From: Sclerurus mexicanus | Lineage: Eukaryota; Chordata; Aves; Passeriformes; Furnariidae | Assembly (NCBI GenBank): GCA_013396755.1 | Contig: VWZF01005253.1 | Coordinates: 171,490-235,489, forward strand | Direction of reading: 5' to 3' | DNA length: 64,000 bases | Shown: one piece after another, positions 25,501 through 37,800 of the stretch | Numbering within the stretch: the first letter of the stretch is position 1 | Layout of the letters: each line of letters begins with the position of its first letter | Notes under the pieces: model-generated | What the model saw: the letters and a program-made list of their open reading frames with translations, nothing else | Database searches by the model: none | What the model was told of the DNA's origin: nothing | Translations under genes and position numbers: made by a program

Positions 25501-28500
25501 TATTTAAAGAAAGCTGTTGTGCTCCAAGACACACTGTAGTTCAAACACTGCAGCAGACCTCTCTGGACAGCTTACACATCCATGGGTGCAAAACCCACAT
25601 AAATTATTTATTCCTGCCATGTCAACTCAAACAAACACTAGTCCCGGAAGCCACACACAGTCACAGATGCATGAGTAACCCTCACCTGGGCTGGGCAGCT
25701 TGGCAGCCACAGGGCAAGACCAGAGGTACCTGGAAAAAGCTCACCTTGGCCTCCAGGATACATGCATCGAAAGGCTCGCCCCAGCTCCTCTGCCTGAACT
25801 CTTCCAGCCGGGGTCAGCTCTCCACCCCACTTAAGCACCAAGAGAAGGGAGGGGGAGGACTCTCGGCGAGCTTCTAGGAGACAAACAGGTACTCACTACC
25901 TCAGATCTCATAGCTGAGCTTGCAGAGGGAGAGGAGGGGAGGAAGAAGAGGTTGTCATCAGCACCTCGCAGAGTGTTCTCAACACAAGCCTGACCCAAAA
26001 TCCCCAGGAACCAAACCAGCAAGTAGGAAATTCAGTCACTACTTTTTGAAGGTATAGGGTGCCATTCACAAAATTAGAAGCACAAGCCCTGTGGCACCAA
26101 CCAGGGCATACTGGTAACCACATTATGCATCACTCCAACCTTTCTTTCCTATGATGTGAGCAAAGATAAGACATGAGAGACCAATTCTGCTTGCATGTCC
26201 AGAGGCCTATACAAGTGGGGTAGCTGCATGCAAACCTGAACTCCAGCCTTGAAGATCAGGGTAGAAACATCAGATTTCTTTACCTTCATCTTCACTTGCA
26301 GTTTTAGGATGTCCATGAGGCAGATAGGTCAACTGAACCTTACGGTTAATGCCAGAAAAATGTCCATACCTGCCACAAGGGAGGGAGGGAAAAAACTGAA
26401 ACAAGTCAATTTCACTCAGCTTTTGCCCAGAGGTTCCCAGGCAGTACACAGCAAGAGTACAGCACAGGCAAGAGACTTACTGCTGTAACATGAAGATCTT
26501 TGCCATCTCCCTGTGACCCAGCACACACTCCCAGAAAATGGCAAACAGCTCCCCCAAATGAAATTCAAAGATCTTTCCGCTTGCTCTTCGACCGAGAACA
26601 CTCTGCGCTCTCATTTCTCACTAGGGCTTTAATCTCTATCTACATCTTTAACAAGTGAATTAATGAGATCACAAGACAAAACCCCTCTGCCAGATGCTTT
26701 GAGGATAACTACATCTCCAGTGAGCAGAAGACCAGGGGAGTGAATCATAGCAAAAAATCTGCCTCTGTGCTCCAGAGACACAGTCTGAATATAGGCACTG
26801 GCTGTGTGTACCACAGTGAGCTGCAGTCCTGAGAAAAACCCTGGTTTTGTTTCCAAGATGCAAACACCACCATATTGTCTTTTATTTTCACTGTACAAAA
26901 CCTGAGAGGACACAAACATCTTTTCATGTTTTCTGAGCTTCTTTTTGTTAAACTTCTGGCACCAGGACAACCTTATTTAAAACAAGATTTGTTCCAAGTT
27001 TATCAAAACACTTCATATCAACCTGGTCACTACAGGACTCCAGTTCCTCTCCTGCAGCAAAGAAAGCTCAATTTTCTCTCAAGGTGTTTAGCCAAACACC
27101 AGACACACTTGGAACAAGAACCAGCAGGGGTTTTGATGTCAAGGAGAAAAGGTTAGGATAATGGTACCTTTAGTACAGCTGCTCAGAGGGGACAGAGAAG
27201 ACCCCAGTCTCTGGGTGCCAGCTGGCCAGTACACCAGCAGCACAGCTTGTTTCTGTAACATATGCTCTGAGGCAAACCCATGGTGCCCCAAGATAGGAAC
27301 CCTTACATCTCCAAGACAGGAACCCTTACATCTCCAAGACGCTCTTCAGTTGTTCCAGTTTGGATTTTCTCTCCTCAATTTCACAATCACTGTGGGTTCC
27401 CAGCTCTACCACGAGCTGCCGCGCAATGTCCAGCACTTCCTGTTGGAAAGCAGACAGCAATTCTGCCTCAGACTCACCACTGTACTCCTGCGAGGACTCC
27501 TGACAGCTTTACCTAGCATCAGGTCCACACAGATACTTCTCAGAGACATGTAATTTCATAAGACACAGCTCAGGCAGGACGCACTTTCACACTAAAGTTT
27601 GCTTCATTCCTGTGCTCTAGTCCCCTTGAGAATCAAACAGGTACCTCCAATTGCCCCACTCCCCGCTGCCACCAGAGGCAACCACAGCAAGTGGGCAAGC
27701 TGCATCGGGTCATTCCCATCCTACAGTGTGCACATCAGCCAGAAGTTTCTGTTCTGCTCTCCTGCTGTCACCAAGCTGAGTGGGCACAGGGTGAGGAATG
27801 AGACAGGGAGTGTCTGTGTGAGAGACTGTTGCCCTTTTGAGGGTTTTCACCCTCCCAAAGAATTGCCTTGCACCAGAATCTCTATTACCTGCATGTCGCA
27901 CACAGCAACCTCAGAATGGACTTCCTCACCTGTAGCTGCTCTGGTTTCTTCAGCTTCAGCTTCCCTGTCTTGTAACCATCATATTTCTCAAATAATTCAA
28001 AGAACCTGAACAGACAACAGAGAATGCTGATTCTTTTTCTGCTGTTTCAGTGATACAAGGAGAGTCATCCCTACATGTCCATTCACTCTGTGTCCTTCAG
28101 GAAGAACCAGCAGACTGCTGGCTCCTCCCTGTGCTTCAGAAATTCTGAAAAAACAAGTGGTTTTCAATATAGGACCAGGAAGTGCCACTAGCTTCCCATC
28201 GAGTGGTGCACTTCCTTTTACAGTACCTAGCACACCCTCACTCTTCCTTCCAGTGTTCACATAGAAGGTGCCAGGATCCTTATGGGAGAAGGGGGCTCTC
28301 TCAACTGGGCTGAAAGCACTTGTTTGGATGGAGACAGAAAAAAGCACTGCCTCCCATGCACTCATCCCTCCATAACTGCTCTTGGTTCAGAGAATGGGCC
28401 CTCCTCCCTTCCCAGCAGCACAGCGCCTTCTTGCCCTGGCTCTTACCGGGCATGCTTCACTTCCATCTTCATCTTCTGCTTCGGGGTGCGATCTCCATGC

Positions 28501-31500
28501 CGGATGACCGCAATAACGCAGCGAAGTTCCATCCTGGGGAAACATAAGATACACCTGACAAATGTACTCCTACACCAAAATTGCCACCAAGGAGTAGTTT
28601 CCCATTTGTCTTTCAGGTCCCTTCTTCTGACAGCTGCTTTCCTCAGCAGGGGCAGAAATTCTCTCAGACTAAATCAAGCACAAGTGTCAAGGCTACAGAA
28701 GCAGTCAAAGCTCTGCAGACACTACCATCTGTTTTCATACTAGTGTACGAGTACGCTTAGAATCACAAAGAAACTTTTGTCTTTGGTCTTGTAGCCTTAT
28801 GTGGTGGAAAATTAGTAAGGCAAAAGGTATGAAATGAGGGGCCGTCTAGTGTATGGGTAATGAGAATATTTCAGCTAATTGTTTCCATCTATTTCACTGG
28901 CAGCTCAACACATGCTTTCTCCAAGTAGCAGCCACCTACAGCAAAGCCCTGATCTATTTCCTGTCCTGATCAAGAATATGAGCCCTCTGAAAATCATGTG
29001 AGTAGCTTCTGTAATTTCTTCAATGACTGTTTGTCTGCATTTGGCAAACCCACAACTCCTCTCCCACCTGCCACGCCTTCCATGCACATGGCTAAGCCTT
29101 TCCACAGACATTACAGGCTTGCAAGAAGCACAGCAGCTGGAGGAAGCCATGATACTAGTGGTGTTGGGCCATTGGACAGGGTTTGCACTTTTGCCCCTCA
29201 TGTAGCCATCACTGGCATTCTTTAGAGAAGATAGCAGGTACTCACATAGTGCCTGAAGTTGTGGGGACAATGGGAATATCTTCTGCTTCTGTTGGGATGG
29301 ACCAGGGAATATGAAACTGGGGAGCCAATTCCCGCATGATTATATTTCTGAAAGAAATCAGAATACGACATTCACAAGAAATTCCATTCCCTTGGTTCTA
29401 CACCACCTCCTTAGCAGCCCAGCTGAAAGACTTGAAGAGAGCTACAGAATTTCCACTCACTTTCCTTAGAGAGACATCTATCACACTACCAGCTAATTAG
29501 GGTACCCTAAAGGGCACCAGTTTCCCTCACATCATCAATACTGCAACTGGGCTTAACATCCAACGAAAAGTCCTGTAAGATACATCTAGCTGTAGACAAA
29601 GACAGCTAATGCCAATGCAGGCAGGAGCTCCAGGGACTATAAATGATTAACCCATTCCTCCCAGAGCCAAGCTTTCACCTGCTAAACAAATGATCCAAAT
29701 GAACCATCTGCAGATTTCTCCAACATACTGATCAGGACTCCGTGTTCATTTTACTTTGCTGTGAGTCACCTCACTCCCTTATCAAAATTCAAATTGTACA
29801 TACCCAAGGATTTTGGCACAGTCATCATAGTATTTCATGGAGTTCTTCACAAAGCTGAAGCCATTCACATCACAAACAAAAGAGTGACCATTGGCCCGCA
29901 GGAGGTCGAACCCGCACACAGTTTGCTGCAGGAAGAAGACACAGGACTTGGGCACACAGTGAGGGACCACTGGGAGACACCAGCTACCTCACCAGTGGGG
30001 CACACACAAACCCAGCCAATGCTGCCCAGTTCAGCCCCACTGGTGCTGCAGCTGTCCCCCACTCTGTGCCCACCTCATGAGCCTCCAACAAGTGTGAACA
30101 CATGCCATAGCCAGCAGGACCAGGCGCTTCAGATGAACCTTTATACCCCCATCGCTGTACCAAAGGCCCAGCTCTAGGGGCCTAAAACACAGCAGCTCCT
30201 GCATCTCTTGCTCTTCCTTCCAAATCCAACCATTTTGGATGACTGACAAGCAGAGACAAGAAATTGTGCAGGCAAAGATACCCATCATTATGTGGAAAAG
30301 ACTACAAGGCTGAAAGGAGCCCAAATCTGCATCAGCAAAACCACATGGGCTACCGATTGCAGTGAGGCAGGAACAAGGAGCCCAGTTCTTTTTCTGCTGA
30401 CACTACTGAACATGTCATGGAACCATACCTACCCTCACACGCTCTCTCTACCTACCTGTAAAATAAAACATAAATCTGCACCAGAGCTAAATAAAAAAAA
30501 AAAAAAAAGAAAAAAGAAAAAAAAGGGAACAAAACACCAGAAAAAAGGGAAGAAACACCAAATTTTCACATAAACAAAAGCAGGAAACAGTAAAGACGGG
30601 ACAAGTACAGGTCAGATGGAAAGAAGCATGCCCAGGATCCAATATTAAATGCTCAGATATATGTGGGACATCAGGCACCTGCCAGCACAGAAGGCATTTG
30701 CTGCAGGTCTCCTGCCTTCCCAGTCACTTCTGCCCAGCAGGACAGCAGCTGGCATCAGGCATGGAGGACTGCCATCTCTGAGACGTGCCAAGGTGACAAG
30801 TTTTAATTCCGACCCAGATACGGATCAGACATTTGTGGAGTCCTGTTTGCACGTGAAAGAAAACACAGACCTTGAAAGCTACACAGACTTTACGGGCAAC
30901 GAGTTTCTCCATGGCAGTCAGCATGACTGGGTAACGGATTTCTTTCCCTTCACTGTCCCGTTCCACTTTCCCATCCAAAGCGGGGGATTTGCGAGCCTCT
31001 GCATGGGCATAGTCCGGCCCAACAGTATACACCTGGAAGAGACAGAGTTGCACCTGACATAGACACTGCGGCTAACTGCACCTTCCAGAAGGTATTTCTG
31101 CTGCAGACACAGAGAAGGAGATCAGATCTCACACATTCCTCCTGGTGTGACCTGCAGAGCACCTGCTCCCTCCTTTGGAGCCCAAGCTGCACAGTCAGCA
31201 CCTCACAGCTTAAACACACACTCCAGAGCTTAAGAAGGACTATGTGGACTGCCCAGCCTTCAGCTCTCACAGACCTGGAGAAGGAAGGAACTGTTCCAGG
31301 CTTTCCCTTACCTTTACATCAGTACCATCCGTAGGCATGAACTCCTCATAAATGTAGGAGCCTGTCTTCCTCACACTGCTCTCTGGGGAGTACACGCTGC
31401 TCCTGCTACCAATCTGAGAGCACAGAATAAACACCTCAGTGAAGAGCACCAGGGTCCCTTTTTAAGACGGAAGAACGAAAAGCAGAAGTTTCATCCCACA

Positions 31501-34500
31501 TGTACAAAATTAACAGAATTAGTGGAGAATTGGCCTATCGGAACCCCCAGCTGTTACAGCACACTTTTTTTTATTAGAGGACAAAGAGACTGTAAAACAT
31601 GGGCAGTAGGTATGTCATTTGCCAGGCTTTAAAGAGGAAAAAAGCTATTATAGACCATTAGGTCGACTCCAATCACTTCAATGATATGTAAAAAAAAAAC
31701 AGTGGACAAAGACATAAAAAGTAAGGAGCTTAACTAATAGGCAAATTAAAATAAATGATGACAGGTGATAATCCAATCCATTTAACTTCCTTCTAGGATG
31801 GGGACTGATCAACATCAAGGATAATGTTTTTCTCATTTTTAGTAAGGCTTTGGATACAATCTCAAGTGCCTGTACCCTACCCAAGGAAACAATCATTTTA
31901 GAATTATTAATGGCAGATGTGCAACTGATTTGAAAAAAGATAATATCACAGATATAACAGTTCACTGGCAAAGCGGGGGAAGTGAGTAAGGACAGATTTA
32001 CCGTGGAATTTAGGAATAAATACTGCCTTTATCACACATGCAAGCTACACTAAGTTGAGAAGGGCAGGAATGATGTTAAAGGACAAGAACAGAAGTTTTT
32101 TTGAAAAATCATCTTGATAAACCCAGAAAATGATCTGGAGAAAAGTAGCATGCAATTCAGAAAGGATCACAGTGCTCCATGACTGCTCAAAATGGGACAC
32201 AGGTCACACAGAGGATGAGGAAGGTGAAGTCACCACTACCACTAAAATATGTCCTTCTGTGATTCCCAGGTATATGGGGCTGACCTAAGAAGGTCTAGAC
32301 TTCCATAATACAAAACTTTTCTTTCCTCTTCACCTGTCCCAACACTCCTTGCTGAAGTCATGTGGGTCTCAGACCTACAGATCTGTTGGTTTCAACATCA
32401 GTTCTGGAGACCACTCCTCACCTTACGGAAGAGCCGCTGGCTGCCACCACCTGCTGATGTTGGGTAGTAAATATACACATTGTGGTCTTCAGCACTGACT
32501 GGCTTCTCTACAAATGGCTTTGGGAAAACAGCTCCGTTTACCTCCACATGGTCCTCTCCTTCCAACAAGCTGCACTCTGAAGACAGAGCACAACAGCAGC
32601 ACGTCAGAAAAGGTGAGACAGCCCTAGTGCAGAGGCACAGCCCCTTCCTGGCCCATCAGACAGTTTTGCTGTTGGGACCTTTATCCACAAGAAAACCCTA
32701 CAGACTTGTGAGTCAGGCCTCTTCAAGGTGACTACCAATGCCTGTTCTCTGCAGAGTATCTTAAACAGCACAGCCTGGGAAAATGCCTTTTAGTAGAGCC
32801 TGGACACTGACCTTCTGGTCTGTCAGGGTCTCGATTGAGCACAGCATAGCGAGGCAGATCTATTCCCTCTTCTTGAAGAATCCGATACACTTCACGCCTG
32901 CAGAGGATAGAAACAACATGAGAGGAGTCTAGAAGGTCCTCAGTACATGTCAAGGGGAACACTTCACTCCTACTGATGAAGAATAAAGCCAAACGAACAT
33001 AAAAAAGCCTCAAGACAAAGTGCAAATACTTCTCAGTTCACGCTCCTTGGATAAGACCTACAGGTTACAGGGTTTGCCTCAGTCCTATTCTGGACACAGA
33101 TGCCCCAGAGAAAATCTCTACCTGGCCTAAGCATGGATGCTCAATTATTAGCTCAATTAGCATGTGCACACCCAGTACATGCCATCCGCCCACACCTGCC
33201 CTCTCGGAAAATGGCCAAGCTGCCCAGTGCCCAGGCCAGACAGAGGCAGCAGAGCCTTCTTTCATCCTGTGGCCTTAACTAGTTACACCTTGGGAGGCCT
33301 GCCAGCACCCACATAACTACACTCACCACCCCAAAGACAGGGCAGGAGGTTTGGGGTTTGTAGGAGCCCTACCTACACACAGCCAAAGCAGCCTGGGTGT
33401 AAGAGTTGAAATACATGGCTGCTGGTGGCCTCTATCAACAGACGACTGAGAAGCCTCAAATGTCTCACCAGCATACCCTCACAGAATCTGAGCCAGCCTT
33501 GCTCATAGTTTCTGACCCAGAGCCCCATCTTACCAACTGGCTCTCCTGCTAGGAGACTAGTCTTTTTGCAAGGGCAGCCTTGTTCTGTGAGAACTCTTCC
33601 ACTTCCTATTTCCCAGCCATTCTTTACAAGACATTTGCACCAGAAAATGAAACATGCCAAGTCTCAATGACTTTACTCTCAAAGCAATTCCCCTCCATGC
33701 TTTGGAGAAACAACCCCAAAAAGCCACAGCCAAGGTCCCCTTCCTCCCCAACTCACTCATTTGCTTGTGGCCAGGAAGATGAATTTTGCACAACATACTG
33801 AGAAGAATCAGACAGAGGAAGAGGGAAGGGGCTTTAGTGACTCAGACACCCACCTGTCCTGGATATAATACTGCATATCAAGGTCGTTGATCAGAAATGG
33901 CTTGCACAGCTTGGCATAAGCAACTGCCTTATCCAGGGGGAATCCTGAAATACAGGGCAGGGACAGAGGGGAAGGCTGAGAGCAAGCTCCCATGCCCAGA
34001 GTTCAAGCAGGCTAAGGCCTGCTATAGATCTGTTACCTTTGGAGTGGAAGGATATCAGACAGTCGCAAGAGGGCCAGTTCTCCACTGGTTCATTCAGAAT
34101 AACATCTTCCCCCATGATCACCACTGTGATGTACTCAAACTTGCACAGACGCTCCAGAATCTGTGTCATGGGCTTTGATTTGGATTTTTTGGTCATGGCA
34201 CAGATTCCCACCACAATCTGCCGTTCTGGTGGCTGAGGGAAGATGGAGACCAGTTTAGTAAAATTTAATGTAACACTGAATAGGGGCCAAAAGTAGTTGG
34301 GAGCTGAAGATCACTCTCACGTTCCTGGAGGTTACAGAAAAGAACAGATGTTTCCTTTCTGTAGAAACACCTTTGCCCTTTTCACAGGCCCCAGAGTTTT
34401 CCTCAAAAAATTCCCTGCTGAAACAGAAAGGTTTACAGGAGTGTCAGGGTTAAGTTTCCAGGACAAAGAAATCCACTATTGTCCCTGAATCAGACCTGCA

Positions 34501-34859
34501 AGCGAAAAGGCTGGATTTCCCAAGGCAGCATGACAACGTAATGTGTCCTGTCAGAAATACTACTGCCATGTCCCACAGCTGTGCCCCACAGCCAGAGCTG
34601 TTTCCCCTGCAGTTCCAACTGCCTGCAGCCTCAGTAGTAACGATACACAGTCTGGCTGAGGCCCAGGGATTCCACACAGGTGCTCCAGCCCAGAATGCTG
34701 GGACCTCCTTACCGACTCCTCCTCTTCATCATCTTCAAAGAAATCGGTTTCATCTGTCTTCATGTTTGATCCCAGAAATTCTGTCTCATCATCTCTGGAA
34801 CCAACAACAAACCTGGGAGTGGAGCTCTCTCCCTCACTGGAGGTCGTCAGGGACGACAT
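9707..34859 (-). CDS. PPIP5K1: Diphosphoinositol pentakisphosphate kinase 1 (PPIP5K1/VIP1), 25 coding exons
   Basis: PPIP5K1 is a cytosolic bifunctional enzyme. Its kinase adds the 1-position pyrophosphate to InsP6 or 5-InsP7, and its phosphatase-like domain removes it. Coding exons, high to low: 34713-34859, 34037-34232, 33854-33944, 32812-32897, 32422-32576, 31312-31413, 30871-31032, 29804-29925, 29246-29347, 28447-28533, 27930-28005, 27330-27439, 26284-26369, 25745-25873, 23643-23764, 22703-22885, 21677-21818, 20806-21029, 19783-19910, 19179-19293, 17721-17828, 16438-16554, 16000-16164, 14827-14917, 9707-9829. Phases agree at every junction (3,169 nt, about 1,056 residues). The start [12 protein letters not shown] aligns with the vertebrate N-terminus. 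The paralogue PPIP5K2 is less likely, because the N-terminus, the N-G-acid C-terminal segments and the CKMT1 neighbour fit PPIP5K1. The extreme C-terminus beyond 9707 is unresolved. Confidence 0.95.
9830..14826 (-). other. PPIP5K1: Large PPIP5K1 intron, about 5 kb
   Basis: The intron lies between the G-G-Y-R-L-F-S exon and the G-G-S-S-S-A-P-N-L exon. I see no convincing exon, RNA gene or autonomous repeat inside, apart from a short CA-rich microsatellite near 12206. Small ORFs here are unrelated to each other and lack splice or codon support. Confidence 0.6.
12206..12226. repeat. (CA)n microsatellite
   Basis: A short uninterrupted CA dinucleotide run sits in a PPIP5K1 intron. Confidence 0.7.
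16830..16853. repeat. Perfect 24-bp (TG)3(TA)6(CA)3 palindrome
   Basis: The sequence equals its own reverse complement: three TG units, six TA units, three CA units. It sits in a PPIP5K1 intron, 276 bp upstream (in gene direction) of the exon starting at 16554. It could extrude a hairpin; no function is implied. Confidence 0.8.
17721..28533 (-). CDS. PPIP5K1: PPIP5K1 histidine-acid-phosphatase-like domain exons
   Basis: Exons 28447-28533 through 17721-17828 encode the second domain. The signature R-H-G-D-R-T-P lies at about residues 399-405, and [11 protein letters not shown] at 25745-25873. Next come [19 protein letters not shown] (23643-23764), [12 protein letters not shown] (20806-21029), [12 protein letters not shown] (19783-19910) and [13 protein letters not shown] (17721-17828). 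The R-H-G-D box is intact. Odd points: the donor after 27330 is duplicated by a 23-bp tandem repeat, the donor after 19783 is TT|GTAGGT, and the donor after 23643 is AAG|GTTCTT, a poor match to consensus. Confidence 0.93.
24590..25035 (-). mobile_element. CR1-type LINE reverse-transcriptase fragment
   Basis: On the minus strand the translation contains [11 protein letters not shown] followed by S-G-P-D-G-L-H, the CR1 ORF2 segment just before the reverse-transcriptase core. Later pieces (P-G-D-Y-S-W, corresponding to P-G-N-Y-R-P) appear in shifted frames. Frameshifts and missing ends show an old, dead copy. It lies in the PPIP5K1 intron between the exons at 25745 and 23764. Confidence 0.8.
27295..27340. 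repeat. 23-bp tandem duplication over a PPIP5K1 splice donor
   Basis: Two adjacent identical 23-base units (27295-27317 and 27318-27340) each contain the exon end and its GTAAGG donor on the minus strand. Using the exon-proximal donor keeps the conserved phase. Using the distal donor would add 23 bases and shift the frame. Confidence 0.85.
29246..34859 (-). CDS. PPIP5K1: PPIP5K1 N-terminal ATP-grasp kinase domain exons
   Basis: The first nine coding exons give about 387 residues. After an acidic linker ([13 protein letters not shown]) comes [16 protein letters not shown] at 34232 and below, the conserved start of the kinase. It is followed by [16 protein letters not shown], the Y-Y-I-Q-D-R segment, [14 protein letters not shown] (31312-31413), [11 protein letters not shown] (30871-31032) and the [13 protein letters not shown] motif (29804-29925). 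The last is an ATP/Mg-binding ATP-grasp segment. No disabling change is visible, so I expect an active kinase. Confidence 0.93.
30489..30550. repeat. A-rich purine tract
   Basis: A long run of A interrupted by single G residues lies in a PPIP5K1 intron. It may be a degraded poly(A) tail or a simple repeat; no attached element is recognised. Confidence 0.6.
31780..32250 (+). mobile_element. Possible very old LINE reverse-transcriptase remnant
   Basis: The plus strand near 31836 reads [10 protein letters not shown], like the D-F-S-K-A-F-D-T-V-S motif of CR1/L2-type reverse transcriptases. Flanking frames are broken. The ends are uncertain and the identification rests on one short motif. Confidence 0.3.
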
Positions 34860-34881
34860 TGCAGCTGCGGTGGCCGACCAT
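34834..34881 (-). promoter_or_regulatory. PPIP5K1: Upstream ORF overlapping the PPIP5K1 start codon
   Basis: The coding exon begins after a CCAG acceptor at 34888. An ATG at 34881-34879 with a strong context (G at -3, G at +4) opens a 15-codon frame that ends at TGA 34836-34834. It overlaps the main ATG (34859-34857) in a different frame. The main ATG has G at -3 but T at +4. This arrangement usually lowers translation of the main frame or makes it depend on leaky scanning. It matters only if this acceptor is the one used. Confidence 0.6.
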
Positions 34882-34887
34882 CCCGCT

Positions 34888-37800
34888 CTGGAATCACAGC
34901 ATGCAAAAGGAAGAGAGGTCAGACACAGGGACGGGCTATGTGATGGATTCAGGGGATGGTGGGGAGGGCAAGGACTGATTGGGCATAAAGGAGTCCAGGG
35001 ATGGTGCTGCCCAGCACAAAAGGAGAAGACCCTCAGGGTGGGAGAGAATCCAGAATTCCACATCATTTTAGACAGGCAGCTCCATTTTGAAATTAACCCC
35101 CTTGCACTGACAGTGTTACCACCAGCACAGAAATTATGTAACCCTTACAGTGATGCATGCTTCAGCCACTGCCTAAATCATGGACAGGAACAGGGCACAC
35201 TCTTGCAGGCTCCTATGCCTGAAGACATCAACTGGGACTCCAGAAGTCAGGATAAAGCTCAGAACAGTGACAGTGACTTTCCAATCACCAATTTTCATCC
35301 TTTCAGATCAAGAAGACCTATAGTAACAGAGAGACCAGTTTGAGAGGTGCAGGAGTTTGCAGAAAGAAGGAAAAAGGAACAAGTGACAACTCTGTGACAG
35401 GGAAAGAGGATACAGAGGAAGCCCCAGCAACAGTTTGGATTCCACATCGGGGCATTTAGTTTTGCAAGCTGGCTCTGATTTACTACATGGCTGAATCATA
35501 GAATATGCTGAGTTGGAAAGGACCCATCAGGATAATCGAACCCAACTCCCAGCCCTGCACAGGTCACCCCAACAATTCTACCATATGCCAAGAGCATTGT
35601 CCAAACACTCCTTGAGCTCTGGCAGCCCTGGGGCCGTGGTCACTGCACAGGGGAGCCTGTTCTAGTGCATGACCACCCTCTGGGTTTAAAACCTTTTCCT
35701 GATATCCAACCTAAACCTCCCCTGACACAGGTCCAGCCATTCCCTTGAGTCCTGTCATTGAGTCTTCACAGAGTGAAGAGATCAGTACCTGCCCCTCCGT
35801 TGCTCCTCAGGAGGGTGTTGAAGACCCCAGAGAGGTCTGACTTCAGTCTCCTCCAGGCTGAACAAACCAAGTGCCCTCAGCAGATCCTCATAAAGCTTCC
35901 CCTCCAGACCCTTCTCCATCCTTGTGGTCCTCCTTGGATGCTCTCCAATAGCTTAATAGGTTTTTTGTATTCTGGTGCCCAAAACTGCCCCCAGAACTCA
36001 AAATGCTTCGCACCAGTGCAGAGCAGAGCAGGACAATCACCTGGCTGGCAAATACATGCTCTGAGTTAGAAATGCCAGGAAAGGAGCACATCCTGCACTG
36101 TCACCTACAGCAGCAGCACAGCCTGCCTCAGAAGGGACAGAGTCTGAAGACACCATAGCCCTGACCTGTACACACCAGGGACACAGGTGCTCACATCTGA
36201 CCAGAGCTGCACCCACAGAAATGTCAAGTGGGTGCCTTTCCCTGTATTTTTCCCAACTATAAAGTGGTCAAAAGTATTCCTCCTGTGTAAGTAAGTGCAG
36301 CCTTGAGAAGAGGACAATGTGAACAGTTCACGTTACTAGGTACTTCCTAAAAATGGACATGAGACACTTTCTGCACCTGCTTCTCATGTTCTCACATGAT
36401 TTCCAGCATTCCCCAGACTAAGAGTTACTGTATTTCCTCCTCTTTTGTGACGCCTTCCCTTACAGCCAGGATACTACAGGAGACCGCATTGACACATACA
36501 GCTGTCAGTTCCCAGTCCTCTGGCAGCAACAGAAGGCAGCCCCAAGGCTATCAGCCCACTGCCAGTGCAGCACCTGGGCAGGTGAGAATTTCCTCATCAG
36601 GACCAACAGCAAAAGACTGTCTTAATCCATCTGAGCAGGGTGGGAATGTGCAAAAGAACAACAGAACAATCCATCTACCTGTGAAATCCTTTTGGAAGTC
36701 AGGGGCCTCCAGGCAGAAAGGCAGCATGCACCCAGAAAGGGCAAGAGATGTAACAGGTAAATGCTCAGAGAAAGCACTGGAGCAAAAGCACATGGGACAA
36801 GGACCTGCAGTCACACTACCAGGCACTGGTTGGACACAAGCCCATCAGCTGTCATGCCAGATCTACTGGGGGAGCTGACATCAACCCAAAAGGAAAAAGA
36901 GAGGGGACACAAGCCTGGACTTTGTACCTACCACACCAAGGACAATCTCCTCCACCTAACTCCCAGCTCATGCTGGGCTCATGCCCACGCACTGGGTCCA
37001 GTGCTGCTGCTCCCACACAAGCTTCGAGGCACAGCACACACCTGGCACAGAAGTGTCCCGATCAGCAAGAGTTAGAGCTGTAACTCACCATCAGTGCTCA
37101 TTGCTCATGAGAGGAACAGTGCTGGCAGATTAAGTTATAGAGACATTTACTGTGTCCTCCATATAGCCCTACTATCTCCACAAGAAGACGATAGTAGGAT
37201 TCCTAACATGCTCAGGAACCATATTCATCCCTGTGCCCTGCTGCCTCAGCACAGCAGTGTAGAACAAGCCCATAGCAAGTACACTATCAGCTTGATGGCT
37301 GATGATTTAATGAAGTGAAGTAAACCATGTAAGAGGAGGAGGAAGGTTATTTTCTCCAATCCCTCACTCTCCCCTCCCTCATTAAAAAAAACACAGATCA
37401 AGCAGCAGGGAAACCTTTGCCCTAAGAACTAAGAGAGCAACAACTTCTCTACAGTCCTGCTCCTACTTCAGAAAAAAACTAAATCTCTTTCTTGCTCTAT
37501 AGCTGTGTCTCAAAGCCATGACACACCATACTCAAACCAGGTAAAAACTCAAAGCCTCACTGAAACTGACAGTCACTGATGTCAATGGCATTAACAAGGA
37601 AAGCCTCACAATCTCTCAGGTGTGGGTAGGGGGAGAAGGTTAACCAAAACCTTTTTCAAGTTCTTAAAAGCAGATCCCTTACCTGACTAGATTTACACCA
37701 AGTGACTACACTCTTACAAAACAGAACTTTTAGCTACAGGCATAACTATGGCATTGAAAACTCACAGTGCTGCACTATTGTGGTATTGAAGGACAGTAAG

